A stretch of DNA of 64,000 nucleotides from positions 119,172 through 183,171 of the forward strand of contig NZ_BMOD01000001.1 in the NCBI RefSeq assembly GCF_014646895.1, written 5' to 3'. The position numbers and the translations under genes are program-made. Shown in pieces: positions 8,053 to 16,487 of this stretch. How positions within the stretch are numbered: position 1 is the stretch's first letter; each line of letters starts with the position of its first letter. The notes beneath the pieces were generated by a model that was given only the letters and a program-made list of their open reading frames with translations, ran no database searches and was not told where the DNA came from. The stretch comes from Deinococcus roseus (GTDB lineage: Bacteria > Deinococcota > Deinococci > Deinococcales > Deinococcaceae).

Positions 8053-8791
8053 ATGAACGATGTGATGTACAAAAGGGCAGGCCCGCTGGTCCTGCTCATT
8101 CCAGAAAAACCCGATGAAGAACGGGGAAAGGTGGCAGAGGCCTGGGAAGAACAGGGAAAAACAGTGCTTGCCCTGGGAAAATTCTGGGAGCCTCCAGTTC
8201 TGGACTGCAGCACTGTAAGGCTTTATGGCAATGACACTTTACTGTCTGGTGCTGGCCCAGTTGCTGAATTTGCAACTGGTCTCCCCTGCTGAAGATTTTC
8301 TGGTTCGTGTGGATTCCAGGTGGCTGAAACGCAAAGTCTGGAGCAACACCATCAGGGACCTCCAGCCTACGGATTTTCCCCTTTTTGCAAAATCTGCAGT
8401 GCCCAAACTGTTCCGTTCTGGGGTTTTTCAAACCCTTGCGGATCTGAAACAGGAGTGCACAGGATTGGAGCCTGACACCCAGCTGATGTGTTCAGAAGTG
8501 GTGTCTTTTTTGGCCGAGGCACGGGTCTTTGTGCTGCAGGGCCGCCTGATGACCTGTGCCATTTATGAAGGCGAGGGATCTCTGGAAGATTTTCAGGAAA
8601 GCATTCAGCCTTTTCTGTGGGAGCATCAACTTCCCGAAACCTGCACTGCAGATTTCGGCTTCATTCCAGAGAGGGGCTGGGCATTGATTGAATTGAACCC
8701 CACCTGGGGGGCGGGTTTAAACGGGTGTGATCCTGGGGCCGTCAGCCTGTGTCTGGAACATGCCTGTTTTCCCATTCAAAACCCTCTTTGA
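8053..8791 (+). pseudogene. Frameshifted ATP-grasp (DUF4343-like) gene
   Basis: Two overlapping open frames (8053-8292 and 8225-8791) together make one ATP-grasp domain protein of about 245 residues. The N-terminal part ends in STVRLYGNDT and the second frame carries on with CLVLAQLLNLQLVSPAEDF. Ignoring one base, A at 8241, restores YGNDTFCLVLAQ and a single frame. Later motifs fit the family: FAKSAVPKLFRSG, MCSEVVSFLAEARVFVL, and near the end WALIELNPTWGAGLNGCDPG. A -10-like TAAAAT lies 10 bases before the ATG. The gene is either recently broken or the extra base is a sequencing error. Substrate unknown. Confidence 0.75.
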
Positions 8792-8936
8792 GCTTCAAAA
8801 GGGCTTCTGGACCTTTCACTTTCTGATTGAAATTCTCATATGATAAATGAGGAGGTCTCATTGAATTGACCCTTGCTCAATGGCCCGTTTATTTTGTTTC
8901 TCAGCCTGTCACTCACACCATGAGGTATCAAATCTG

Positions 8937-11570
8937 ATGCAAAACATCAAATCTTTTCTGCTGCTGGGCACTGTGGGGCTTGCTTCCTGTGGGATGCTCT
9001 TTCCTCAACCCCACACACCCTCCACCCCTGAGGGTTCTGAGGCTGCTGTTGAAAAGCTCTGGGTTCCCCCCACCTGCAGCCCCTACACCATCAACGGCTC
9101 TGGCTGGACCCGAAGCTTCGTCACAAACGATGGGTCTGCACCTCTGAATTACCACAGTTACGCCACCCTGCTCCCCAGTACCAGTGACATCAAATTGCTG
9201 CCTTATGCCATCAACAACAGTGGAAAAACCACCCAGGCCCTGCCTTTTTTCTACTTCTACACCTTCCGTCCCATCCTGCCCCTGACGGGAACCCCTGAAG
9301 GCGGTGGAAGCGCCACCCAGGTGTACATTGACACCCAGGTCATGGAAGGACTGGTGTACCGTGCAGCCACCCAGAAATTTGAACTGGTGGTCAACAACAA
9401 CGCCAATGCCTTCAGAACCATCTCTGGCACTGGCGTGGTCAGCAGCCAGATCAACAGTGGAAAATCGTGGGGCTCTTTCAGGAACAACACATTCCTTCCC
9501 AGCCAGAGGCTGCTGGTCGAGGCGTATCTGAAAGGCAACATCACCTATAAAAATGAAATGGTGCTTGCAAATTACCAGGGTCAGGGCAGCAGTCCACAGA
9601 AGTGGTTTAAAGTCAGCATGCCTTATCAGGAGATGGTGATCAAGGTTACTCCAATGGAGTCTTACGCGAATGACACCTACTTTCCGGCAGAGAATCCCAG
9701 GTATTACACGGTCCCGGTGCGGGGTTTCACCAGCACCCCAGACGCAGAACACCGTTTTGTGCTGCGCAACGAGTTGTTTTATGAAAATCCCTATGACACG
9801 TCCAGAGGCACCACGCTTTCCGCAGGGACCACCGCTTTCTACAGCTGGCTGAACACCCGCAAGGACTTTGTCCTGAACTGGAACTTCACCAACCTGCGTC
9901 TCGCCCAGGCTTCAGTGGATGGCAGCAACAATCCCACCAGCCTCAGCGGTGTTCGAGATGCCTCTGGCTGGAACCTGGGCAGTCCTTCAGGTTTCAACGC
10001 TGCCAATTGCACCAGCAAAACCGCGCAGGTGTACCAGAGCGAAAAACAGGTGGATCACATCATGCCAGCGGCCACCCAGAGCCCTGCCACCCTGCCCAGT
10101 CCCAAACTGTCTGGACCATCGGTAGACAGCATCAAACTCCGAACAGTCAGCAGCCGGGATCCTCTCATTCTGGAAAAAAGAGGCACCACCACTTTCGTTT
10201 TGAAAAACACAGGCGCCCAGACCCTGACCTACCAATGGAACCTGGACCATGACCTGGTCATAGACGATGGTGGGCAACCTGACCTGATGGCCCCAGGAAC
10301 ATCCCGTACTTTTACCGTCAGTGCGCCATGTCCAGCAGAACCCCTCACGGGACGACCTGTGGTGGACACTTATCTTCAGACACTGAGCCTGTCCACCAAT
10401 GATCCCACCGGGTCTGGGTACAACGCATACAAAGCCATTCAGGTTGAAGTCACCTGTGCCGCCAACACGCTTTATGGCTGGAGTTCTGGGAGCACTTTGT
10501 ATGGAAGCAGCGAATACCCTGCAAACAGTGCTTCTGTCCAGTTTGAACCCAGCAACAATCCCCTGGGCTACTTTCAAACACGGCTGAACCCGGATCTGGT
10601 TTACAGCAACATCAAGGAAGTCAATCCAGCAGGAGGATCAGGCACCTGTCAGGGGGCAACCAACCGGGCAAACAATGCCAGCCGCTGTTTCTGGGCAGAA
10701 GTGGAAGCCAATCCTGCGTATCAGGCGGGCAACACTGTTGCCATGGTGTGCGCCAGACAACTGCGCATGGCTGCCATTGTTACTTACGTCAATGATCCCA
10801 ATGCTGCTGGCTATCTTCCAGCTTCAGCACTGTACGGCACTCCTACCAAAGAAGCAGAACATCAAACGGCCATTTGCAACAATCCCAGTTTGACCATCAT
10901 CGGGCCCGCTGGAACCTCCGAAACCTTCAGGTACACCGTGAGACACAGCCAGGGAAACCGAACCTATGCAGTCACCGAGGGGGGATTTGATCCAGACCCT
11001 GGGGCATTCAATGCTCAGGCTGTCTCCTGTGCTTACCGACTGCACAGCGCTGCAATCATCTGGCAAGTCAATGAACCAGGACATGACACAGGGTATCCAG
11101 CGGCATCTGATCTGTATGGAGATGAAACCAAAGCCATTCATTATGGCACCCTGGCCTGCAACACTCCATTGATGGTGATTTCTGGAGATGCGGTTACCAG
11201 CGGTTCTTTTCAGTACACCGTGAAGCACACCTATGGCAGTCAGGTTTTTACCGTCTCTGAGTCAGGTGTATCTCCTGATCCCACCCCCCGCACACCAGAA
11301 ACCTTGGCTTTTTGGTGCAGCCTTGATCTGTATTCTGCAACCAGAATCTGGAACAGTGAGCACGATACCGGATATCCTGCGGCATCTGAGTTCTATGGAG
11401 ATGCCACCAAGGAAGCCCTTTACCACACCAGACACTGCAACAACCCCGACCTGACCATCACGGGTGCAGCCGTGTCCAGTGGGCCTTTTCTATATACCGT
11501 GACCCACAGGTATGGCAACCTGATCTACACCCTCACCCCGGACAGCCGAACCACCACCAGCAAGTATTGA
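8937..11570 (+). CDS. Large lipoprotein with three C-terminal repeats
   Basis: An 877-residue protein of unknown function. I start it at ATG 8937 because this gives a clean lipoprotein signal (MQNIKSFLLLGTVGLASC); the 19 residues upstream do not fit a signal peptide. The middle contains FVLKNTGAQTLTYQWNLDHD and LSTNDPTGSGYN, the style of Ig-like ASPM/HYDIN-type domains. The last third has three repeats of about 84-96 residues starting near 10749, 11028 and 11316, each with a Cys-containing entry (CARQL, CAYRL, CSLDL), a GYPAASxxYGDxTK-type block, a second Cys followed by NPxLxI, and a YTVxHxYG strand. The paired cysteines suggest disulfides in an extracellular protein. It ends before a strong terminator. 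Confidence 0.85.
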   Translation: MQNIKSFLLLGTVGLASCGMLFPQPHTPSTPEGSEAAVEKLWVPPTCSPYTINGSGWTRSFVTNDGSAPLNYHSYATLLPSTSDIKLLPYAINNSGKTTQALPFFYFYTFRPILPLTGTPEGGGSATQVYIDTQVMEGLVYRAATQKFELVVNNNANAFRTISGTGVVSSQINSGKSWGSFRNNTFLPSQRLLVEAYLKGNITYKNEMVLANYQGQGSSPQKWFKVSMPYQEMVIKVTPMESYANDTYFPAENPRYYTVPVRGFTSTPDAEHRFVLRNELFYENPYDTSRGTTLSAGTTAFYSWLNTRKDFVLNWNFTNLRLAQASVDGSNNPTSLSGVRDASGWNLGSPSGFNAANCTSKTAQVYQSEKQVDHIMPAATQSPATLPSPKLSGPSVDSIKLRTVSSRDPLILEKRGTTTFVLKNTGAQTLTYQWNLDHDLVIDDGGQPDLMAPGTSRTFTVSAPCPAEPLTGRPVVDTYLQTLSLSTNDPTGSGYNAYKAIQVEVTCAANTLYGWSSGSTLYGSSEYPANSASVQFEPSNNPLGYFQTRLNPDLVYSNIKEVNPAGGSGTCQGATNRANNASRCFWAEVEANPAYQAGNTVAMVCARQLRMAAIVTYVNDPNAAGYLPASALYGTPTKEAEHQTAICNNPSLTIIGPAGTSETFRYTVRHSQGNRTYAVTEGGFDPDPGAFNAQAVSCAYRLHSAAIIWQVNEPGHDTGYPAASDLYGDETKAIHYGTLACNTPLMVISGDAVTSGSFQYTVKHTYGSQVFTVSESGVSPDPTPRTPETLAFWCSLDLYSATRIWNSEHDTGYPAASEFYGDATKEALYHTRHCNNPDLTITGAAVSSGPFLYTVTHRYGNLIYTLTPDSRTTTSKY

Positions 11571-11582
11571 TGGTGTTCCTTC

Positions 11583-11616
11583 AACACCCTTCCTGGTCAA
11601 CCAGGAGGGGTGTTTT
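11583..11616. terminator. Bidirectional terminator between convergent genes
   Basis: AACACCCTTCCTGG and CCAGGAGGGGTGTT form a 14-bp stem with one mismatch around TCAA, followed by a short T run. It lies between the plus-strand lipoprotein gene and the minus-strand HD-GYP gene. Confidence 0.8.
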
Positions 11617-11716
11617 CAATTTGCCCGAGAACTTGCTCACCTCTGGTGTGCTGGATGTGAAGTTGCCTTCCCGCAGCACTTTGTGCTGATGGCTGACACC
11701 TGACGGCTTTTTGCTG

Positions 11717-13261
11717 CTACACTTCCCCCATCAGCTCTGCAAAAGCCTGGACCACCTGGGGATCAAAGTGTGTGCCTGATTGTTCCTGGATGTAGGACAG
11801 CACTTCTGCTTCAGGAAGCCCTTTGCGGTAGGGGCGGTCACTGGTCATGGCGTCCCACACATCCACCACCGAAAAAATCCTTGCAGAGAGAGGAATCTGT
11901 TCCCCTTTGAGGCCCAGAGGGTACCCTGTTCCGTCCCACTTTTCGTGGTGGTGGTAGGGGATGTCCAGGTCCCGCTGCAGGTATTCGATGTCCCTGAGCA
12001 TGTTGCGTGCCCAGACCGGGTGCTGCTTGATCACCTCGTATTCATGGGTGGTGAGTTTGCCAGGTTTATGCAGGATTTCATCGGGGATGCCCAGTTTGCC
12101 GATGTCGTGCAGCAAGGCACCCCTGCGAATGTGCTCCAGAGCCTGCCCGGAAAGGCCCATGTGTTTTGCCAGCCTGAGGCTGCTTTCCATCACCCGTTTG
12201 GAGTGCCCCTCGGTTTCGCGGTCCCGCAAATCCAACGCACGCACCCAGCCTTCCAGGGTGGCGTCGTAGGTGCGGATCAGTTGCTGGTTGGTGTGCCGCA
12301 GTTCGCGCATCAGGGCCTGCTGGTACACCGAAATGGCCAGATGGGAGGCCAGCAGTTCAAAGAAGGACAGCCACCAGGCGTTGGGTTTCAGGGTGTCCCG
12401 CTGGAACACCTCCAGAATTCCGAGCAGTTCCCCTTTGACGATCAGGGGCGTACCCACATAGCTTTTGAAGCCTTCTCGCAGCAGAAATTCACGGGAATCA
12501 GGTGGGAAATCCTCGGGGTTGATGTTGGGGATCACCTGGGTTTTCATCCGGGAAAGCACCACCCCGGCCAATCCTTCATTGCGCCCAATGCGGTATCCGT
12601 AATCGGTGGGGGTGAGGTGCCCGATGGTGTCGATGAGTTCCAGGGTCTGGGTGGCCTCGTCCCACATGAAGAAAATGGCTGCATCTGCCTGCAGCGCTTC
12701 ACGGGTGTAATACAGCACCAGTTTGAGGGTGTCCTGCCACTCCAGATGGTCGGTGATGCTGACCTGCAATTCCTGAAAGTAATGCAGGGCATTGAGGTAA
12801 CGCTGGAACACATGCTGGCGTTCCAGGGCTTTTTGCAGGTGGGTTGCAAGTTCGGGCAGCACATCCCAGTGCTCTCCCTGCAGTTCCCAGCTCTTTTTGC
12901 GCTGGTCGTCCAGCCTCACCGAAAACGTGCGGCTGGCAGAATTGGGGGAATCCAGCACTGTGAAACCCAATTTTTCCTGCAGGAATTTCTGGGTGCACTG
13001 CAGAATTTCATGCTCGCTGGTGTGCTGGGAGAGGTCCTGCAAAAACTGGTTCCAGTGGTCTTGCAGTTGCTGGTCCCGCACCACCAGCACCGAGCCATCA
13101 AAGAGCCGGTAGATGCGCCAGCTTCCCAGAAAGGCCTGCAATTCCTGCCCTGCTTGAAAGTTTTGCACCAGGGTCTGGAGGTCTGGAGGAAAAGACCAGT
13201 CTGCGGGTGCCTGCAACACCGTGCCATCTGCACCAAGCACCACTGGATCTGACAGCTTCAC
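11717..13261 (-). CDS. GAF and HD-GYP domain protein, probable c-di-GMP phosphodiesterase
   Basis: A 514-residue cytoplasmic signalling protein. Residues about 170-320 look like a GAF sensor domain (AAIFFMWDEATQTLELIDTI, then GLAGVVLSRMKTQVIPNI and YVGTPLIVKGELLGILEVF). The C-terminal part has a complete HD-GYP output domain: GHSKRVMESSLRLAKHMGL, the metal site HDIGKLGIPDEIL, HHHEKWDGTGYP with the GYP motif, and VVDVWDAMTSDRPYR. The HD-GYP residues are intact, so c-di-GMP hydrolysis is expected. No membrane segment is visible. The first 160 residues match nothing I recognise. The gene stands alone. Confidence 0.93.
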   Translation of the reverse strand: MKLSDPVVLGADGTVLQAPADWSFPPDLQTLVQNFQAGQELQAFLGSWRIYRLFDGSVLVVRDQQLQDHWNQFLQDLSQHTSEHEILQCTQKFLQEKLGFTVLDSPNSASRTFSVRLDDQRKKSWELQGEHWDVLPELATHLQKALERQHVFQRYLNALHYFQELQVSITDHLEWQDTLKLVLYYTREALQADAAIFFMWDEATQTLELIDTIGHLTPTDYGYRIGRNEGLAGVVLSRMKTQVIPNINPEDFPPDSREFLLREGFKSYVGTPLIVKGELLGILEVFQRDTLKPNAWWLSFFELLASHLAISVYQQALMRELRHTNQQLIRTYDATLEGWVRALDLRDRETEGHSKRVMESSLRLAKHMGLSGQALEHIRRGALLHDIGKLGIPDEILHKPGKLTTHEYEVIKQHPVWARNMLRDIEYLQRDLDIPYHHHEKWDGTGYPLGLKGEQIPLSARIFSVVDVWDAMTSDRPYRKGLPEAEVLSYIQEQSGTHFDPQVVQAFAELMGEV

Positions 13262-13457
13262 ACTCTTCCCTCTCCTTCTTTTGCTGGGTGACTTTTTTCT
13301 GGGTCACAGTGTACCGAAAAAGCCCTGACCACTTGTTTAAAAAGAGCCTGTCTGTGCCGGGTTCAAAGGGTCATCAAATCTGAACATCCAGCGCAGGATT
13401 TGCAGGTGTGTTTCCTGAGTGTACCCCCAAAGAAGTCTCAGAAACACCGGGCACACT

Positions 13458-13922
13458 TCAATCCGGGATGAGTTCTTCTGGATCTGGGTTTTCAAACCAG
13501 GTGGCCCACAAATCCATTTCTGCAGCCGTGATGGGATAACTGCCCTGCAGGTTGTGGTTTCTGGCTGCCACTCTGGCTTTCAGTTCTTCGAGGGGCACAT
13601 CCAGATAAATCAGGCAGGTGCTGGCTCCAGCTTCCCGTGCCCTGCTCCTGAAATCCTCACGTTCTGCCCTGGACCACACGCCGTAATCCAGCACCACATT
13701 CACACCCAGTTTGAGGGCTTTGACAGCCAGATCCAGCAGCAGGGCTTCCATGGTGTCTCTGGCTTTCAGCAGGTCCGGGGTGCTGTGCTGCTCTCCAAAA
13801 AGAGGCAGCATCCACTCGTCGGTGGTGAGGCGCAAAGCTGGAGCCTCCTGCTCGATCTCTCTGGCACAAGTGGTCTTGCCTGCTCCGGGAAGGCCACACA
13901 TCAGGTAAAAAGTGGGCTGCAT
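13458..13922 (-). CDS. Small P-loop kinase-like ATPase
   Basis: A 154-residue protein with an N-terminal Walker A GLPGAGKTT, then LTTDEWMLPLF, a VVLDYGVWSRAEREDF segment and LDVPLEELKARVAARN. This is the layout of AAA_33/zeta-toxin/chloramphenicol-phosphotransferase-like small kinases. The substrate cannot be told. ATG 13922 puts the first strand and P-loop at the family position; no strong ribosome site is seen and the frame extends upstream without homology. No antitoxin-like gene is next to it, so a toxin role is not supported. Confidence 0.75.
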   Translation of the reverse strand: MQPTFYLMCGLPGAGKTTCAREIEQEAPALRLTTDEWMLPLFGEQHSTPDLLKARDTMEALLLDLAVKALKLGVNVVLDYGVWSRAEREDFRSRAREAGASTCLIYLDVPLEELKARVAARNHNLQGSYPITAAEMDLWATWFENPDPEELIPD

Positions 13923-14011
13923 GACAAGAGCATATCTAAAGGACCAGCAGACCTGTGGCAAGGTCTGAGCATTCTCGGACCTTTGATCGTTTGTGACACC
14001 TTCCCGTTCTC

Positions 14012-14461
14012 CTACCGAGGGTCTTTCAGCCTCTTGTGCATCACAAACCAGAACACCCACAATCCCACAGATGCCAGGATCAGCATTGTTTTGAGCAACA
14101 CAACCACACCTGGGGGTTCAGACAGAATCAAAAACTGAAAAACAAATATTCCCTGCACGAAAGCAATCAAAAAAGTCAAAAATCCTGGGCTCATTTTTCC
14201 AGAGGGCTTTTCTTTTTTATCCTCTCCCTGCAAGCGTTTCTTGAGATTGCCAAAAGACCACCAGATTCGGTAAATTGCCAAGAGGAACAGCAGAATTTTG
14301 CCTGTCAGACCATAAAATGAATGGCTGTATTCAGACACATCCAGCAGCACATAAAGCACGCATAGAAAAACCAGGGCAGCCAGCAGCGCAATCAGCACAT
14401 CAAGATACAGTTTCCATTTGGAGTCACCAGACACATCCAGATTATAGGGTACGGCTTGCAA
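14012..14461 (-). CDS. Small membrane protein, four predicted TM helices
   Basis: A 149-residue protein not recognised as a known family. Hydrophobic segments are visible around 18-42 (LYLDVLIALLAALVFLCVLY), 50-68 (GLTGKILLFLLAIYRIWW), 92-112 (FLTFLIAFVQGIFVFQFLIL) and 118-142 (VVLLKTMLILASVGLWVFWF), with a charged loop KKRLQGEDKKEK after the second. The likely start is TTG 14461, six bases after AAGGAC. It is divergent from the riboflavin operon with about 120 bases between its start and the rib promoter; no functional link is evident. Confidence 0.65.
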   Translation of the reverse strand: MQAVPYNLDVSGDSKWKLYLDVLIALLAALVFLCVLYVLLDVSEYSHSFYGLTGKILLFLLAIYRIWWSFGNLKKRLQGEDKKEKPSGKMSPGFLTFLIAFVQGIFVFQFLILSEPPGVVVLLKTMLILASVGLWVFWFVMHKRLKDPR

Positions 14462-14579
14462 TGACAGTCCTTAAGGATTTGCTCGTCTTGTACAACGATC
14501 GCATCACCAGGGTTACCTGAAAATCGTCCAGATCTAGACCTGCTTGCTGTACAAATTCTGGAAAAGTGAGATGGATCGC

Positions 14580-14609
14580 TTCACCAAAAGCTGACCTTTC
14601 AGGTAAACT
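14580..14609 (+). promoter_or_regulatory. Promoter of the riboflavin operon
   Basis: TTCACC (14580-14585) and TAAACT (14604-14609) with an 18-base spacer. Transcription would begin right at the 5' edge of the FMN riboswitch. Confidence 0.6.
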
Positions 14610-14614
14610 GCAGC

Positions 14615-14758
14615 CATCCTTCGGGGCGGGGTGCAATTCCCCACCGGCAGTGAAAGGTTGAAAAACCTGCAGCCTGCGAAGCCGTGCAATCCACATCGCG
14701 CGGCCCGAGCCTGGTGAAAATCCAGCGCCGACGGTGACAGTCCGGATGAGAGAAGGAG
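14615..14758 (+). ncRNA. FMN riboswitch (RFN element)
   Basis: All conserved blocks are present in order: ATCCTTCGGGGC, GGGTGCAATTCCCCACCGGC, GGTGAAAATCC, GCCGACGGTGACAGTCCGGA and the closing GAGAAGGAG. The outer stem P1 pairs TCCTTC (14617-14622) with GAAGGA (14752-14757), which also carries the ribosome site of ribD (GGAG, 14755-14758). FMN binding would close P1 and hide the ribosome site, so control is most likely at translation initiation. No U-run terminator follows. Confidence 0.97.
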
Positions 14759-14765
14759 ATCCCAC

Positions 14766-15860
14766 ATGCCCCCGCATGCTGGGAAGGTTATGTTGTATCA
14801 AGACAGAACAGAGCAGGACACCCACCTGATGCAGGAGGCGTTATCGCTTGCTGCACGGGCACTGGGTCGCACCAGCCCCAACCCTCCGGTGGGCTGCGTG
14901 ATTTACCACCACGGACGGGTGGTGGGTCGGGGATTTCATCCGAAAGCTGGAGAACCCCACGCTGAAGTGTTTGCTTTAAAGGATGCCGGAGATCTTGCCC
15001 GTGGCAGCACCGTTTACGTGACGCTGGAGCCGTGTTCACACCATGGCCGCACCCCACCCTGCGCCGATGCCCTGATTGAAGCGGGCGTCAGGCGGGTGGT
15101 GGTGGCCGCACTGGATCCCAATCCGCTGGTGTCTGGCAAAGGAGTGGAGAAACTCAGGAACGCTGGCATCCAGGTGGCTGTGGGTGTGTTGCAGGAGCAG
15201 GCCACTGTGCAACAAGCCGGATTTCGCACGCGCATTGTGCAGGGGCGGCCCAGGGTGACCTACAAGTTTGCCCAGACACTCGATGGCAAGATGGCCCCCC
15301 TGCAACGGGAGCAGGTCTGGCTGACCGGTTTGTCCTCCCGGCGTTTTGTGCATGAATTGAGGAACCAGACAGATGCCATTGCTGTGGGCAGCGGGACGGT
15401 CCTGATGGACCACCCGCAACTCACCACCCGCCTGGAAGGCCGCGACGACACCCGCGATCCCACCCCGGTGGTCTTTGACCGCTCTGGACGGGTTCCCGTG
15501 ACCGCAAAGGTCCTTCGTGAAGGGGCCGTGGTGGTGACCGAGAGCCAGCAGGTTTACCCTGAAGGCATCCGGGTGATCCGTTCTGCAGACCTGAGAGAAG
15601 TCCTGCAGGAACTGGGGACCCTGGGCATCAACAGCTTGCTTCTGGAAGGAGGCCCCACCCTGGCCAGCGCGTTTTTGAAGGCCCACCTGATTGATGATTT
15701 GCTGGTGTTCATCACCCCCAAAATCATGGGAACGGGCCTCAGTTCCATCTGGACGGAATTGTCCGGTCTGCAGGAAGTGCATGGAATGCATGCAGAAAAT
15801 CTGGAAGAGGATGTGCTGTTAAGGGCCTTCCTGAATCCCATTCCGGGCGTGGAGGGTTGA
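14766..15860 (+). CDS. ribD: Bifunctional riboflavin biosynthesis deaminase/reductase RibD
   Basis: A 364-residue enzyme for the second and third steps of riboflavin synthesis: deamination of the pyrimidine product of GTP cyclohydrolase II, then NADPH-dependent reduction of the ribose side chain. The deaminase half has PNPPVGCVIY, the zinc/catalytic motif HAEVFAL and the zinc cysteines in TLEPCSHHGRTPPCADAL. The reductase half shows RPRVTYKFAQTLDGKMA and LLLEGGPTLASAFL. ATG 14766 lies 7 bases after GGAG in the riboswitch. The stop codon directly precedes the ribE start. Confidence 0.97.
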   Translation: MPPHAGKVMLYQDRTEQDTHLMQEALSLAARALGRTSPNPPVGCVIYHHGRVVGRGFHPKAGEPHAEVFALKDAGDLARGSTVYVTLEPCSHHGRTPPCADALIEAGVRRVVVAALDPNPLVSGKGVEKLRNAGIQVAVGVLQEQATVQQAGFRTRIVQGRPRVTYKFAQTLDGKMAPLQREQVWLTGLSSRRFVHELRNQTDAIAVGSGTVLMDHPQLTTRLEGRDDTRDPTPVVFDRSGRVPVTAKVLREGAVVVTESQQVYPEGIRVIRSADLREVLQELGTLGINSLLLEGGPTLASAFLKAHLIDDLLVFITPKIMGTGLSSIWTELSGLQEVHGMHAENLEEDVLLRAFLNPIPGVEG

Positions 15861-16487
15861 ATGTTTACTGGAATTGTTGAACAGACTGGAAAAGTGACTG
15901 AAGCAAACTGGCAGGACGGAAACCTCAAGGTGACCGTGACCCCCCAGAAGATGTGGAGTGACCTCTCACTGGGAGAAAGCATCGCCTGCAACGGGGCCTG
16001 CCTGACCGTGGTTGGCTGGGATGACCACAGTTTTGCCGTGGAACTCTCGCAAGAAAGCGTGAACAAGACTGCTTCCCTCTGGAAGCTGCAAGACACCGTC
16101 AATCTGGAACGGGCCATGCCTGCAAATGGGCGCTTCGGGGGCCATGTGGTGACCGGACATGTGGATGGGGTCGGAGAAATTCTGCAGGTGGAAGCCCAGC
16201 CTGGAGCCTACACCATCAAGGTGTCCGTTCCAGATGAATTCGCCCGTTACCTGATCCCCAAAGGCAGCATCACCGTGAACGGGGTGAGCCTGACCGTGGT
16301 GGATGTGGGCGGTCCTGCAGGCAGCAAAGCAGACCTGCAAACCAACGAATTCACGCTGTGGATCATTCCGCACACCCTGGAAGTCACCAGTTTAAAAGGC
16401 ATCAAAGCAGGAGATCTTGTGAACCTGGAATACGACGTGCTGGCCAAATACCTGGAACGCCTGACCCTGGTTGGGGGTGCAAAATGA
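15861..16487 (+). CDS. ribE: Riboflavin synthase alpha subunit
   Basis: A 208-residue enzyme that makes riboflavin by dismutation of two lumazine molecules. It has the family start MFTGIVEQTGKV and two similar lumazine-binding halves, with GACLTVVGWDDHSFAVELSQES in the first and NGVSLTVVDV in the second, joined by GGHVVTGHVDGVGEI. Its ATG follows the ribD stop with no gap, and its own stop overlaps the next start (ATGA at 16484), showing tight translational coupling. Confidence 0.97.
   Translation: MFTGIVEQTGKVTEANWQDGNLKVTVTPQKMWSDLSLGESIACNGACLTVVGWDDHSFAVELSQESVNKTASLWKLQDTVNLERAMPANGRFGGHVVTGHVDGVGEILQVEAQPGAYTIKVSVPDEFARYLIPKGSITVNGVSLTVVDVGGPAGSKADLQTNEFTLWIIPHTLEVTSLKGIKAGDLVNLEYDVLAKYLERLTLVGGAK

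Noticed and set aside
13354..13420. Possible tRNA, because of GGGTTCAAAGGG
   Set aside because: No acceptor stem or anticodon arm can be folded around it.
13458..13922. Toxin-antitoxin system with a zeta-like toxin
   Set aside because: The P-loop protein resembles zeta-type kinases only broadly, and no small antitoxin gene is next to it.
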